A stretch of DNA of 51,385 bases from Hyphochytrium catenoides (Eukaryota; Sar; Hyphochytriomycetes; Hyphochytriales; Hyphochytriaceae): contig FLMG01001771.1 in NCBI GenBank assembly GCA_900088475.1, positions 43,247 to 94,631 on the forward strand, in the 5' to 3' direction. Positions 12,270 to 22,594 of this stretch are shown one piece after another. The notes below the pieces were generated by a model. It saw only the letters and a program-made list of their open reading frames with translations. It was not told where the DNA came from and searched no databases. The number at the start of each line of letters is the position of its first letter. Position 1 is the first letter of the stretch. Position numbers and translations under genes: made by a program.

Positions 12270-13622
12270 TTAGTCATCGTCATCATCATCATCTTTTCCT
12301 TCTTGTCCCATCAACTGCTTGAAGAGCTTTCCTGGATCTCCAGACGACTGCATCTGCTCCTCCATTTGCTTTCTCTCTTCAGGATCTGCGTGTGCAGTTT
12401 TTGATTCTTTAAGCCAGCAGCGAGGCATCAGTGAGGATGAAGCGATACATCACTTACCCATGTTCTCCATCATCTTGGGCATGACGAACACCATCAGCAA
12501 CGTGAAGCCCATCATAAGGACCATCGGATTCTTTAGAATATGACCAATGCCAAACGATTCTTTAACCTGGGACAAACTCCGTTATCAATGTCGCTCAGAT
12601 CTTTGTTTTACCCATATCCACCCAGTGTGACTCCCTCAACACTCGGCTCGATTCTCAAGTTGCTAAGTGTATGCCCTGTACCTCAAAGAAATTCCAAGCC
12701 GTATGAGCGTTAAGGACGAAGGGGTGGGTAGCTTGCAGTGCTGGCGCGCCTGGATACTTGTACTCCACGGCATCCTTCAGGGTGCTGTCGTCCCGAATAT
12801 CAAATTTGATCTGATTCCAGCATGGTTAAGGATAGTTAGGCACACAAATATCAACCCATGGAGGCGAGCAAACCGTTTATAGATTGAACTAGCAGGCGAG
12901 ATAAAGTGAAGGCAGCTGATAGAGACACCGGACAAGAACATATAAAGATACCGAACAAGGGGAGTGGTAGTGGTGGCTGCGAAGCACTATACTGGAGCGA
13001 GCCTAGATCGGCCAAAGTGACCACAATGAAGCAGGCCCAGGGCAAGGCCTAGCACTCCAATGTGACACATAGACAGCTTCATTTTGAAGAAATGCCCTTG
13101 GAGCGAAGCGAAGGAGGGAACAAGCTCGCGAACTATCTTCCAACTAGACAGCCATAATAGGGGGCTCTCGCCTGAAACTGACCTGACTGAAGGCGTGTGT
13201 AGGAGAGAGAATCTCCAAGGTGTATGTCCCTGGCGGAATATCATAGAAGGAGAAACTGCCATCTGCTCGGGTGAAGGCAGTGAGCTGACCGCCATTTAGT
13301 TGCACCTGGATCAAAGAATCGGTTAGATTGTGATCTCAGTCTACTAGCGGCTATCTCGCTAATACCTTGGTCGTGGGATTAAACTGGTTGGGATACACGA
13401 CCATTCCCCTGATCTGACTCCGCCTTGAGAAGATCGCAGTCATTAGGTCAGGCGGCATGGCCAAAGACCAGACACATATATTTGAGAGCTTTAACGAGGC
13501 CAAGTACAGGGATCATTTGGGCGTATACACTATGGAGAGAATACTCACCTCGCCTCTTCAGATCTGACTGTGGCGCACACTGCAAGGAAGACAATGAAGA
13601 TGAGAAAGTTCCTCGGCTTCAT
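12270..13622 (-). CDS. EMC7: ER membrane protein complex subunit 7
   Basis: Six exons in phase (minus order): 13622-13549, 13423-13366, 13305-13183, 12810-12682, 12566-12458, 12385-12270; 202 residues. The N-terminus MKPRNFLIFIVFLAVCATVRS is a classical signal peptide. A beta-sandwich domain follows with FTRADGSFSFYDIPPGTYTLEI, the carboxypeptidase-regulatory-like fold of EMC7. Next come the NPMVLMMGFTLLMVFVMPKM membrane helix and a cytosolic tail starting DPEERKQMEEQM, ending in a run of Asp. The DP-x2-RR/K-x-ME segment and NPMVLMM match animal and plant EMC7. EMC inserts tail-anchored and multi-pass proteins into the ER membrane, and subunit 7 is lumenal with one membrane pass. I judge the family assignment firm and the start codon likely. 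Confidence 0.88.
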
Positions 13623-14361
13623 GGCTCTCTTCTTCTATGCTCAAAGGTTCTTCCTCCTCGGACTCAGCGGCTGGCTGCTGTAACTCCTTGTATCCGCTGG
13701 AGAGAGCCGCTTTAGTGCACGTTGGCCTTAGGCTTTCTTGAGCGAAAATGCCACTAAATCTCCGTTAAAATGTGCTGTGAATGTGATGATGTAGAGAAGA
13801 CCTGTGACCTATGACCCATGAACTTTAATATTTGTAGAGACTGATTATCGGCAAAAAGCGAGCTCAATGAGTTTTGGCTTGAGGCTTGAGATCGGCTGAC
13901 ATCCTGAGAAGCCGGTACCGGCTAGTCATGTTTCCTTGTCGCTCTGTTTCTTTTGAAGTCACTCTTTTCTCCATACAAAGATACAGAAGAAGTTCTACTC
14001 CTTGGGCGGTACTGATGATGTGTGAGAGGAGGGAAGAGAGTGGGAACAGTTAATCCAGACTCCTCCTTTTGTCTCTATGTTTCCGCTTTTCTGGGTCAGT
14101 TATTAGTTTGCTTCTCTATTCTACTATAGTAGTGATGTATGCAAAAAAAAAAAGAAGAAAGGAGTACTACTGCTCCTCATCATCATCAAAAAGAAGAGAA
14201 ACAAGGAGATGTGAAAGGAAAAGAAGGAATAGAGGAGAGGAAGAAGAAGGATGAGGCAAGGGCTACAAGGCCTTGACCTCTTCATCTCTCTTCTCTTATC
14301 TTCATTTTCATCATCAGAAGGGAAGAAGAAGAAGTATCATACTCGTTAATTTCTTCTTCAC
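13623..14361. other. intergenic, purine-rich
   Basis: Upstream of EMC7. It contains a 14-base palindrome (AGCCGGTACCGGCT, about 13910-13923), an A run near 14144 and AAG/GAA trinucleotides up to about 14260. No exon was recognised. Confidence 0.35.
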
Positions 14362-14674
14362 CAGCAATAATAATAGGAGAAATGGGACAAGGAGGAAAGT
14401 CCAAGACCATCATCATTCGCCACCACCAGCGAAGCAAGAGAAGGATCCAACTGCTGAGACAGAATACGTTCGAACGCTGAAGGGCATTTCGTCATGGAAG
14501 GCCCAGGAGAATCGGGTATGTAACAGCCGTAATAAGCCCATCGTGAGTCCTGGAGACCAGTAGTAGTAGCGTCCATAAAGAAAGCGTCAAGCAAGGAGCG
14601 ATCACATTGAAGCTTCATAAGCCGCTGCACACAGGCTAGGACACGAGGCATAGCTGCCCCCAAGGATTCTCCAA
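14362..14674 (-). CDS. possible exon of an unidentified protein
   Basis: The minus strand is open from a possible acceptor (CCTAG before 14674) to a possible GTGAAG donor at 14361. It encodes about 104 residues with unbiased protein-like composition, including MPRVLACVQRLMKLQC, SLLDAFFMDATTTG and SAFERILSQQLDPSLASLVV, apparently helical. No family is recognised, and neither neighbouring exons nor a start could be joined with confidence. It could be a single exon of a gene spread over 14-17 kb on this strand, or a chance open frame. Confidence 0.3.
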
Positions 14675-16074
14675 CTAGGGAACAAACTGCAGCCGTACAG
14701 CCTTACAGCGAGCCTCATCGTACCCTTCTTCTTCAACTTGATAACCTCAGAAAAACAACCCTGATGATAGCCTCTAATTGATGAAGAGTAAGAACAGGTT
14801 TGAATTTTAATGCGGCCTTTTATCTATCATTATTCAGAGGTTGGGAAGGGAAACATGCAACATGCAACAGACTTAGCTAGGACGACAGAGGACACAGACT
14901 CTAAAGCTCTAGTAATAGCACGAAGCTCACCCTTTTTTATACCACCACGGTACTACGAGTGTCGGCAGATGTAGACAGAAGGAGTACTAAACAAGGGAAG
15001 AGAAAGAGACTATTATTGTTCCTAGGCGCAGGAACGAGGAGGGGTAATGGCTGAGACAAGCACTTCATAATAAACGGTGGCCAGAAGAAGAAGAGAAGAA
15101 GACAGCGCAGCCAAGAATCGGGAAGACGACGAAGTCGCCACCAGACGAGGAGCCTTAGGAGAAGGGAGAACAGTAATAAGCAGATGATACGAAGAAGAGC
15201 AACTGGCCTATGATGAAGTAACGTACCGTTCAAAAGATAGCCAAACTACTACTCGCAAAGTGCCAGGGAAGAAAACAAGGCCGGATATAACAGTAGTAGA
15301 AGATGCAGAGCTCTCGATCACACTCCACTTCGCTGACACTTTTTTGGCAATGGCAACCACCTCTCCTAATAATCTAGTTATGAGAGACTGATAGGAGGCT
15401 TTGACTTGTTTACATCTGTAGCAGCAGAGTAACTTCTTACTTCAGGAGGTAGTAGTTCTAGTACTGAAAAGAAGCTGGCCTACTCTGGTGGTAGAACTAC
15501 TCCACCACTTCTCCGCAGTACAGTTTTACACTTTTACTATTTTATTCACATTCCCTAAAATAAGTAATAACGGATTCTGCTATTTACGGCAATGGATGTG
15601 CTTGCTGTACGTCCTCTTGTCGGTTCATGGTGAACTGGATGAGAGAGCATCATCTGCTTCAATGCTTCTTCTGTCCTGTCTCTTTGGGACTTCTGAGCCC
15701 CCTCCTTGCCCGCTGCGTTGTTTCCCAGCCATCACGGATACACAGCGAAGAGTGAAGAAGACGAAAGCCACCACGACAACCATCATAATATCTGGGATGG
15801 TACGAGAAGCCTTAGACGGTCAGACAACATCCGAACCAGGTCATAGGCACTCTTCGAGGACGATGAGGGTGACATATTATTAATGGTAACTACGTAGATT
15901 CCTCTTCGGGGCGTCGTCGTAAGGCATTATTATGTTGATCTGGATGTCTCTTCTTGTCGTCATCGAGACCACCTAGACTGTCGCCTTCTTCGGTCGGTCC
16001 GGACATTGCTTGTGCTTCAGGGTGCGAGAGCAGCTCGTCTTCATGCCCAAAAGCTTCCTCCTGATCCATCATCA
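14675..16074. other. low-complexity stretch, no assigned gene
   Basis: Mostly runs of short trinucleotide-like repeats. Minus-strand open frames occur, one with a long Leu/Phe/Trp-rich hydrophobic stretch (about 14940-15230) and one acidic (15893-16078, GHEDELLSHPEAQAM). None could be placed in a consistent splice model. Confidence 0.3.
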
Positions 16075-16531
16075 TCAAAAAAGAAGCCTCGCCTTCAACG
16101 AGCAGTCAATAGGCCGGCAGCCATCATCATCGATCGTCGGTCTGCTACATTTGCTGGAAGAGAAGGAGAGCCAGAATAACTGCCTACTGCTGGGTTGGTA
16201 GTTCTCTTTGTGCTTACTTGCTTAGTTCCATCCCAGGGATCTCCATCATCGGGGACAGGGCTCGGCATTGCTTGCTGGGCTTACATAACAAGGGCCAGTT
16301 TTCCTCAGCACTGCGGTTCTTCTGCAGCAGCAGCAGCAGTAGTAGTACACACAACGCTTGGTTGGCATGGCCCAGAAGAAGAACAGCAAGAAACGCTCGA
16401 GGATCCACCACCTCTTCCCTTTCATCACCATCCAGCGACATGATGTCTGCCAACTGTCGGGTCCATCCTCTTGCAAGCGAAACGATGGCGCTGATGGCTA
16501 CAACGGAAGGAGGTGAACCAACAGGAGAAGC
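16075..16531 (-). CDS. unidentified protein, candidate last two exons
   Basis: Two minus-strand exons join in phase. 16531-16218 runs from a TTAG acceptor to a GTAAGC donor; 16153-16075 starts after TCTTCCAG and ends in TGA. Together they encode about 130 residues. The first contains VAISAIVSLARGWTRQLADI, an acidic DGDEREE patch and a hydrophobic stretch (AFLAVLLLGHANQALC followed by a Leu run) that could be a membrane helix. The Leu run is partly CTG repeats. Phase agreement and good splice sites support a real gene. Upstream exons are probably between 16.8 and 17.3 kb, where the strand also has protein-like pieces such as RTPPRAPPPVAYSVPSEEE, but I could not join them. Function unknown. Confidence 0.38.
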
Positions 16532-16678
16532 CTAAGCAAAGACTATTTGCTAAGGTCATGCGAGAGAAAATTCTGCTTCTTCTCGTTCCCCTTTGTTATG
16601 GCATAAGCACTACTGCAGCTAGGGAGTCCAATAACGTCAGTAGCCAGCGAGCCAAACAAGAGTGAGTAGGAGACCAGT

Positions 16679-16762
16679 TCCTGCTCGGTTTGTCTGAACT
16701 CTTCGTGAGTTTCCGCAGTTTATCCTGCTCGGTTTGTCCGAACTCTTCGTGAGTTTCCGCAG
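16679..16762. repeat. tandem 40-bp direct repeat
   Basis: A 40-base unit starting TCCTGCTCGGTTTGT and ending GTTTCCGCAG occurs twice (16679-16718 and 16723-16762) with one mismatch and a 4-base spacer. The 44-base period is not a multiple of three. It lies just upstream, in minus-strand sense, of the candidate exon at 16531. Confidence 0.9.
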
Positions 16763-17743
16763 GTTATTTTTTTGCACTTGTCCAAAGAAGCGGCTTCTAC
16801 TGAAAGCGAGTTGGAGCGAGCTCTCTCAGCTGAAAGATCTTATCACCGGCCGGTAAACTTTTCTTACTTTCCTCCTCGCTAGGAACACTATAGGCTACGG
16901 GCGGGGGAGCACGAGGCGGTGTCCTCTTCACCTTTGACTGTTGTTGGGGATACCTAATGCCCGCCTGCTGGGGCCCCAGGGGTGTCCAGATGATCCTGCG
17001 TCAATGAGAGATTTTCAAGGTATCAAGGGTGCTCCTTAGGTCATTTGTGCGCTGAATCAAGCTCGAAAACGGAACCTGTGAACGAAGCATGAGAAGCTCT
17101 TCATTAGTTTCCTCCTAATTGTATCTTTGTTGAGATGCCTGTGATCCTCCTCCTCTTCTCAGCTCTTCCTGTGTCTCTTTCTATATGAAGATCCTTCCCT
17201 GCTTTTGTTTCCAACCAATGGACGTACGTCTCTTTCTCCGTCTTTTTATTGCTCTCTCTGCTACACAGAGAGGATGACTTCACTACTGCCACTACCGTTG
17301 TTCAAAATACCGGAGGAATAGACACCACCGCCTCTCTCTTGTAGCAGGGCTTTGCGGTTAGAAGTGGTGAAGGAAAACGATAGAGTAAAGGGGCAGATCT
17401 AAGAGAAGAGGCGAACGCTGAGGAGAAAAGAATGAAATCAAGAGAGGGAGACTACTAGGACAGGAGATAACAGCGAGGGAAAGCACAGGAAGAGACAAGA
17501 AGAGACACAGAAGAGAGAGAGAGAGAGAAATGGTGGCGAGGGGATAATGCGTGAAAAAACCAGGTAGACTTTTGAGGGACAGCCTTTCTTGGAGGGACGC
17601 TAGGAGGAGAAGACTCACCCGAAGGTGATCCACTACGCGGGGTTTAGTTCCCTCATTCCTTCTCTTCTTCTGTAAGGGACTGAGCGCTGATGCCACTGAA
17701 CATCGTAAAGAACAAGGGGTGACTCTAAACATTTGTGAATTTC
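16763..17743. other. no assigned gene; mixed minus-strand open frames
   Basis: Short minus-strand pieces of protein-like sequence occur (for example 17104-17250, ETYVHWLETKAGKDL) among purine-rich tracts, including a GA run at about 17514-17528. No consistent exon chain was found. Confidence 0.3.
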
Positions 17744-18004
17744 CTATGAAGAACCTCGTCCGTCCTTTGAGAGGACGGCAGTGTTCAATAGACTGAAGAG
17801 ATCGGCAGCGACTCCGTCACTTGTTGTTAGTGGCAGCTTGCTACTACATCGTGGTCTGGTGATTTGATAGGGAGAAGAGAGCCCTTCTGTGCTCAACGGC
17901 GCCACTACTGTTTTGTCACACTTGCCTTTCTGCCCACTTTGAGAAAAGACAGCTTTACTTATTTGGCAAAGTGGGAAGCTCCTCCTACTAGAGGATGAAT
18001 TCAT
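17744..18004 (-). CDS. possible first exon of an unidentified divergent gene
   Basis: An 86-residue open frame starts at an ATG whose first base is 18004, reading MNSSSSRRSFPLCQISKAVF and including TTSDGVAADLFSLLNTAVLS. It begins within the same ten bases as the plus-strand gene at 17995, so the two starts overlap head to head. A GTTCTT donor at 17754 is possible. Composition is protein-like but no family is recognised, and the frame could equally be 5' leader sequence of the plus-strand gene. Confidence 0.25.
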   Translation of the reverse strand: MNSSSSRRSFPLCQISKAVFSQSGQKGKCDKTVVAPLSTEGLSSPYQITRPRCSSKLPLTTSDGVAADLFSLLNTAVLSKDGRGSS

Positions 18005-21000
18005 TCTTCTCGTCTCCACCTGCTACCGCATCATCACCGGCGGCCACGACGGCAGCAGGGCTCTCTCCCCTGTCAGTAGAAGGCCGTATAACAAAGGAAC
18101 CTCCTCCACCATCCTCTTGTTCTGGTGGGAGGAGGGGAGAGCCAGAAATGGAGCGGATTGCTGCAGATCTTGCCCCCAAGCTTCTCGACAGCACAGCTGG
18201 AGAGACCGAGCAAAGAATAATGGAGGTAATTAGGGTGGTCCCTCGGCCGCCAAGCGTCATGTCCGTCGTTTCTCCGGTTTGCAAAGAAGAACAACATCCA
18301 ACTGAAGAACAACCACAGCAGCAGCAGACGGGGAAGAATGAACACTTTCTCCCTTTGTCAGTTCTTCCTACACCCCGTCGTTTCCCTCCTCCTGATCCTT
18401 TCAATCCTCTTCTTGCTGGTCTTCTTCCTGTACAGCACCAGACGCCGACAGGGCATCAGCAGCCATCAACGAGGGGCCAGTCATCACCAAAGCATACCTC
18501 TGGAAGCTTGAGGAGTAGTGGGTCACTAGGGAAGAGAAAAGAAGCTACATCTTCGTCCTTCCCACAGGACAACAACCGAACGGAAGCAAAACGTCCGATG
18601 ACCCGGCAACAACAGAATGGATCATCGCAGAAGGAGGACCTGTGCTTCACAACTCGGCTTCAACTGCGCACGATAGCAAATAGGGCTCGCAAACTGGTTG
18701 AAGAGGCACCTAGTCACTGCCTGACCGAAGAACAACTTAGGCAACGCCTGCAACGCAGCTTCGGTGCCAAACTTTATAATCTCTACAGAGAGTTAGACTA
18801 TCCGGGGCTGCTGCAAGCCTACTACTTAAAGATTGCAAATGGAAAGGAGGGGTTTGAAGAAAAAATGGTTTGGCTGTTGGACTCCGACTGGACCAGCAGT
18901 TCCGCACTCTATCCCTCCGCTTCCTCCCCCATGATCCTCTCTTCCATTCCTAAAGAAAGACCCTCTCCTCCTTTCCCTACTACGGAGGCACCATCTCCTT
19001 TGCCTCTCATACAGTCGCTGCCCCTTCGCCCAGCAGCAGCTCCTGGAAATGCGCATTCCTCCTCCTTTTACCCTGGATGGGGTCAGCAACCGGCGTGGGA
19101 CGCCATCCCGTGGATGAAAAGAGAGTCAGACACGCAAGGGGACGGCTTCCATCCAAGGCTGGAGGAAGAAAGCGGTGGCAGGATGGAGAGTGCCTTGGGG
19201 AGAAGGAAAAGACAGAACCAAAGGAGCCTGTGTGCCTTGAAGGTGGGATCGGTGACTGACGATAGGTTGGACGCCGAAGTGCCAGTATTCTATGTCTCAG
19301 CGTCCACATCCCAAAAACTTCTTATGTTGATAGAGGAAGAGCTCTCGCGATGCTCTGAGCTCTCACTATGCTTCCAAAAACCAAAGCTCGGGGAACTCAG
19401 GACGAGAGACAAAGAGCCCGCTACTGTCTGTTGTTATCTCCTCACCATTCTCTCTGTGTCGGCTGCTATATCTACTGCCCCATCACCGCCGGTACATAAT
19501 TATGCCTCATCTTCTTCCTTTGCTTCTTCCAGCACGGCGCTAGGTGGAGGGCGAGAAGAAGAGAAGGGTGGCCAAGAAAAGAAGGTCTTCCTTTTCGAAT
19601 TGGCACCTAAAAATGGCTCTTCCTACTACCCTTCGTCGCCCATAAGTGACCTGGTTCGCCGTGTTATTGCGCGCCCTGGGGTCACAAAAGCCGTCTGGAC
19701 AGACGAGGACGCTCACCTTCCTTCGGGCCCCTGGCAATTCTTCTTAGGGGCCAACCCGATGGGAGTCTTTGACATTTATGAGGTGTCCAAGCAGCTCTCT
19801 GCTTTCTTGTCCTGGAGCTGTTTACCCGGAGGAGCAGGCAAGAGAACTGAGGAGGAAGATCGTTGTCCATCAAATACGGTCGGTGATCTTAGTCTGAACA
19901 AGCTGTTGAAGCTCTTCAATCTGCCTGTAAACAACCTTAAGGAGATTATGGCCAAGGAGATGACGGCCATCCTACAGAACGAAAGCGGAGAGAAGAATAG
20001 ACGCAGAAAATGGACATTCATGCTGAGAAGTCAGCCCATGATCCACTGCGCGACATACGATGTACTGCATCTTTTGGAGCTGAAGAAGAAGCTGGAGGAG
20101 AAATGGAAAGAAGCCTGCCGATCGCGCTTTTCCTGCTCCTCTTCTCATCAGCCATCGGTTCCCCCTTTTGCTCTTCCTCGTCCTCTTCAAAGTGGGAGTC
20201 CTCCGGATCCATCCAAAACAGGAGAGTGTTTCACCAGTCAAGAGATGAGGGACCGCTTCCTTCCCTTTGGCGTTCCACTCTCTCTTTGTTTTCATTGCGA
20301 CGTAGATCCTCCGTCCGGGTCGGTACTGTTCCTTCCACTCTATAGCCTGCTGAAGTCTTCTACTGCTTCTGGCACCTCCTCCAGCAGTAGTGTGAAGGCA
20401 GACAAGAATGAGCTTAGGAAAGAGAAGATGGAAGAAGACAAGGATCAACGACAGGCTAGCGAGAAGACACTGCTTAGAAAGATAATGAGCAAGAGTGCTT
20501 TTGGGACAAGAAGAGAAGCACAACTAGAAGCCAAGAAGAAGGTAAGAGACCTCCCACCACCACTCCTTGCCGGACAGCCGCAGCCACGGCAGTCCATTAG
20601 TGCCTCAGACACAGTAGAGGAAGAGAAGAGACGCCACGGCATTAGGAGGCCAAACGCAGGCACTGAGGAAGGAAGACCAGCACACCGCAGAGGTGCTGAA
20701 GAGGGAAATGGAAGAGGAAGAGAATCCGAGAAGAAAGAGCAGGAAGGAGGCGAGGGAGAGCGACGGGGACATCAGCAACTTGTAGGTATATATGGCGCAG
20801 CGCTACTGCGGGACATTGTATCCTCTGTCGGAGGGACTCAGGGTACTGCTGGTGCAAAAAGGCCTTCCATTCTCATCCTGGGGCCGCCAGGCGTAGGTGG
20901 GTTGCACCTGCTTTTTTTGGGGCTACAGCTCTTCCCTTGAGGTCTGTTTCAGTCCTCCTTCGCCCCACCTCGTCCTAGATATTATCAGCAATTCAGGAGG

Positions 21001-22594
21001 ATCGGCTGTTGATGCGTGGAAGCCTTTCTTCCATCTCTTATCCACCTCTCGGTTTCGTCGCCCTTCTCTCTCTCGCTCGCTCTTGCCTGATTCAGGGAGC
21101 TCTATAGATGATAATGGGTCTCCACCATTCATCGACTACCGATATACTTGTTTATCATTGACCATGTTCCCCAACCTCTGTGCACCATTCTCTCTGACGT
21201 CTGCCGCCATCCTCCATCCTCCTAGGGAAGACGAGTCTCTTGAGAGACATTGCCTACGAGCTTGCGTCCACTCTCTATGGCAGGAAAGTGGTAATGGTTG
21301 ACACTTGGGGTGAGTTTGCAAGATATGACACCGAGGTGACGCCGTCGCCAGCCTCTGGCAGACGAGTTGTGCATCAGGTGCCGGTGCGGAAGAGAGAGAA
21401 ACAGTTCGAAGTAATGTTGGACGCAGTGCGTACTTACTGGCCCGAGGTACGGTGCCCAAAACGATGGCTGTATCGCTCCTTCCTACATAAAATAAGGGCA
21501 CTCTGTCTTCTCGTGCACCGTCCGGCTTGCAACGTGATCTTTTGTTCGATTCCCTCTATTCATCCATGTCAGCTCCATTGATCTGCGCCACTGCATCTAA
21601 CCCTTCTCTTCTTTCCACCTCCAACCTGCGCTGGCCCTCCGGATTCCTTCTCCTCCCCGTTTTGGTCTCACTTTCTCATCCACCTCCCCCGCGGCAGGTA
21701 CTCGTTATCGATGAGATCGCTGGCGATGACTTCAAGGAGACTGTTGCCCTCCAGTCTATTGTTGCTAGCCATGGAGTTACGCTGATCGCCGGCGTTCGTG
21801 GGCACCGCAACCTTCTCTTAAATCTACTGAAAGATCCGCCGCTTGCAGAAGTAGTCAGAAAAGGAGGGAAGGGGGAAATGACTGGAATGATTCTGGAATC
21901 CCGAGAGGAAGAAGAGGATTGCGCGAAGCAACCGGAGCGGAACAGACCTGCACCAATCTTTGCCGTGGGGATCGAGGTATCAGCAGCAGGAGGGTCCTCT
22001 GTGTCAAATGTGGTCTCCTCGTCATCTTTCCTCCTCCTTCGCGTACTGGTGCCTGGTAGCGTGCTCCGCTTCTTAGTCTAGATTGCCTCCTTCACCTTCT
22101 TCCTTCTGCTTAAGCCCTGGCTTCCTCTTTCCTTACTACTTGTCTTAGAGGTGTGCCGAGACCTCCTCCGTCATCCTTCGCCATGTCTGGGGACTATGAT
22201 GTCTAAACGTACATAGAGCTAACGTCGTGACATGTTCTGGGACAACAATTCGTAGGTGATAAGGAGGAACTGCTACTGGATCCATTTTGATCTTCCAATG
22301 TCGGTGAACGCTATACTGTCAAACAGAGGACCTGCTACCTCTGGAGCAAGAATGGAATTGAGATATATTGCGGATGCCCAGCAAACTGAAGGCAGCGGTG
22401 CCTGTCATCAAGTTCCTGTTCCGTACCCCGCATCTCCCTCTTTCTCGTCCTCGGTGTCATTAGACGACCTTGCAACCGAGTATCGGCCTCTAATGCAAGC
22501 AATCCTACAGCCTTCCTTCTGGAGCTTCCAGGTGCAAACGGAGTCAACAAAGGAGGTAGAGCACCTGTTCAGCTCCGTAAGGAGAGTGAACTGA
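17995..22594 (+). CDS. diverged exonuclease-like/Ycf45-type ATPase fusion (upstream copy)
   Basis: Four exons in phase: 17995-20896, 21226-21446, 21698-21976, 22256-22594; 1246 residues. Residues 1-220 are Ser/Pro/Gln-rich. About 220-300 is a winged-helix-like segment (RSFGAKLYNLYRELDYPGLL) resembling LOTUS/OST-HTH. About 410-710 is a degenerate RNase D/EXD-type fold: motif I region has ELSLCFQ, motif II WTDED in place of HD-x3-D, motif III Cys685-x3-Asp689 (usual Tyr replaced). A charged low-complexity stretch follows (about 835-930) where the sister gene has the Ycf45 N-terminal lobe. The ATPase keeps Walker A GPPGVGKTS across the first intron and Walker B VLVIDEI. The usual [11 protein letters not shown] motif is DTWGEFARYDTE, and THGR is VRGHR. 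All three introns match the sister gene at 24958 in position and phase. ATP binding is plausible, but normal hydrolysis is doubtful. Confidence 0.82.

Noticed and set aside
14937-15233. Hydrophobic 98-codon minus-strand frame that could be a membrane protein
   Set aside because: The Leu/Phe/Trp content comes from CTT/CTC repeat sequence. No start context, splice partners or family likeness.
18073-20523. Several long minus-strand open frames opposite the first fusion gene
   Set aside because: They are shadows of the biased codon usage of the long plus-strand exon, which has the domain evidence.
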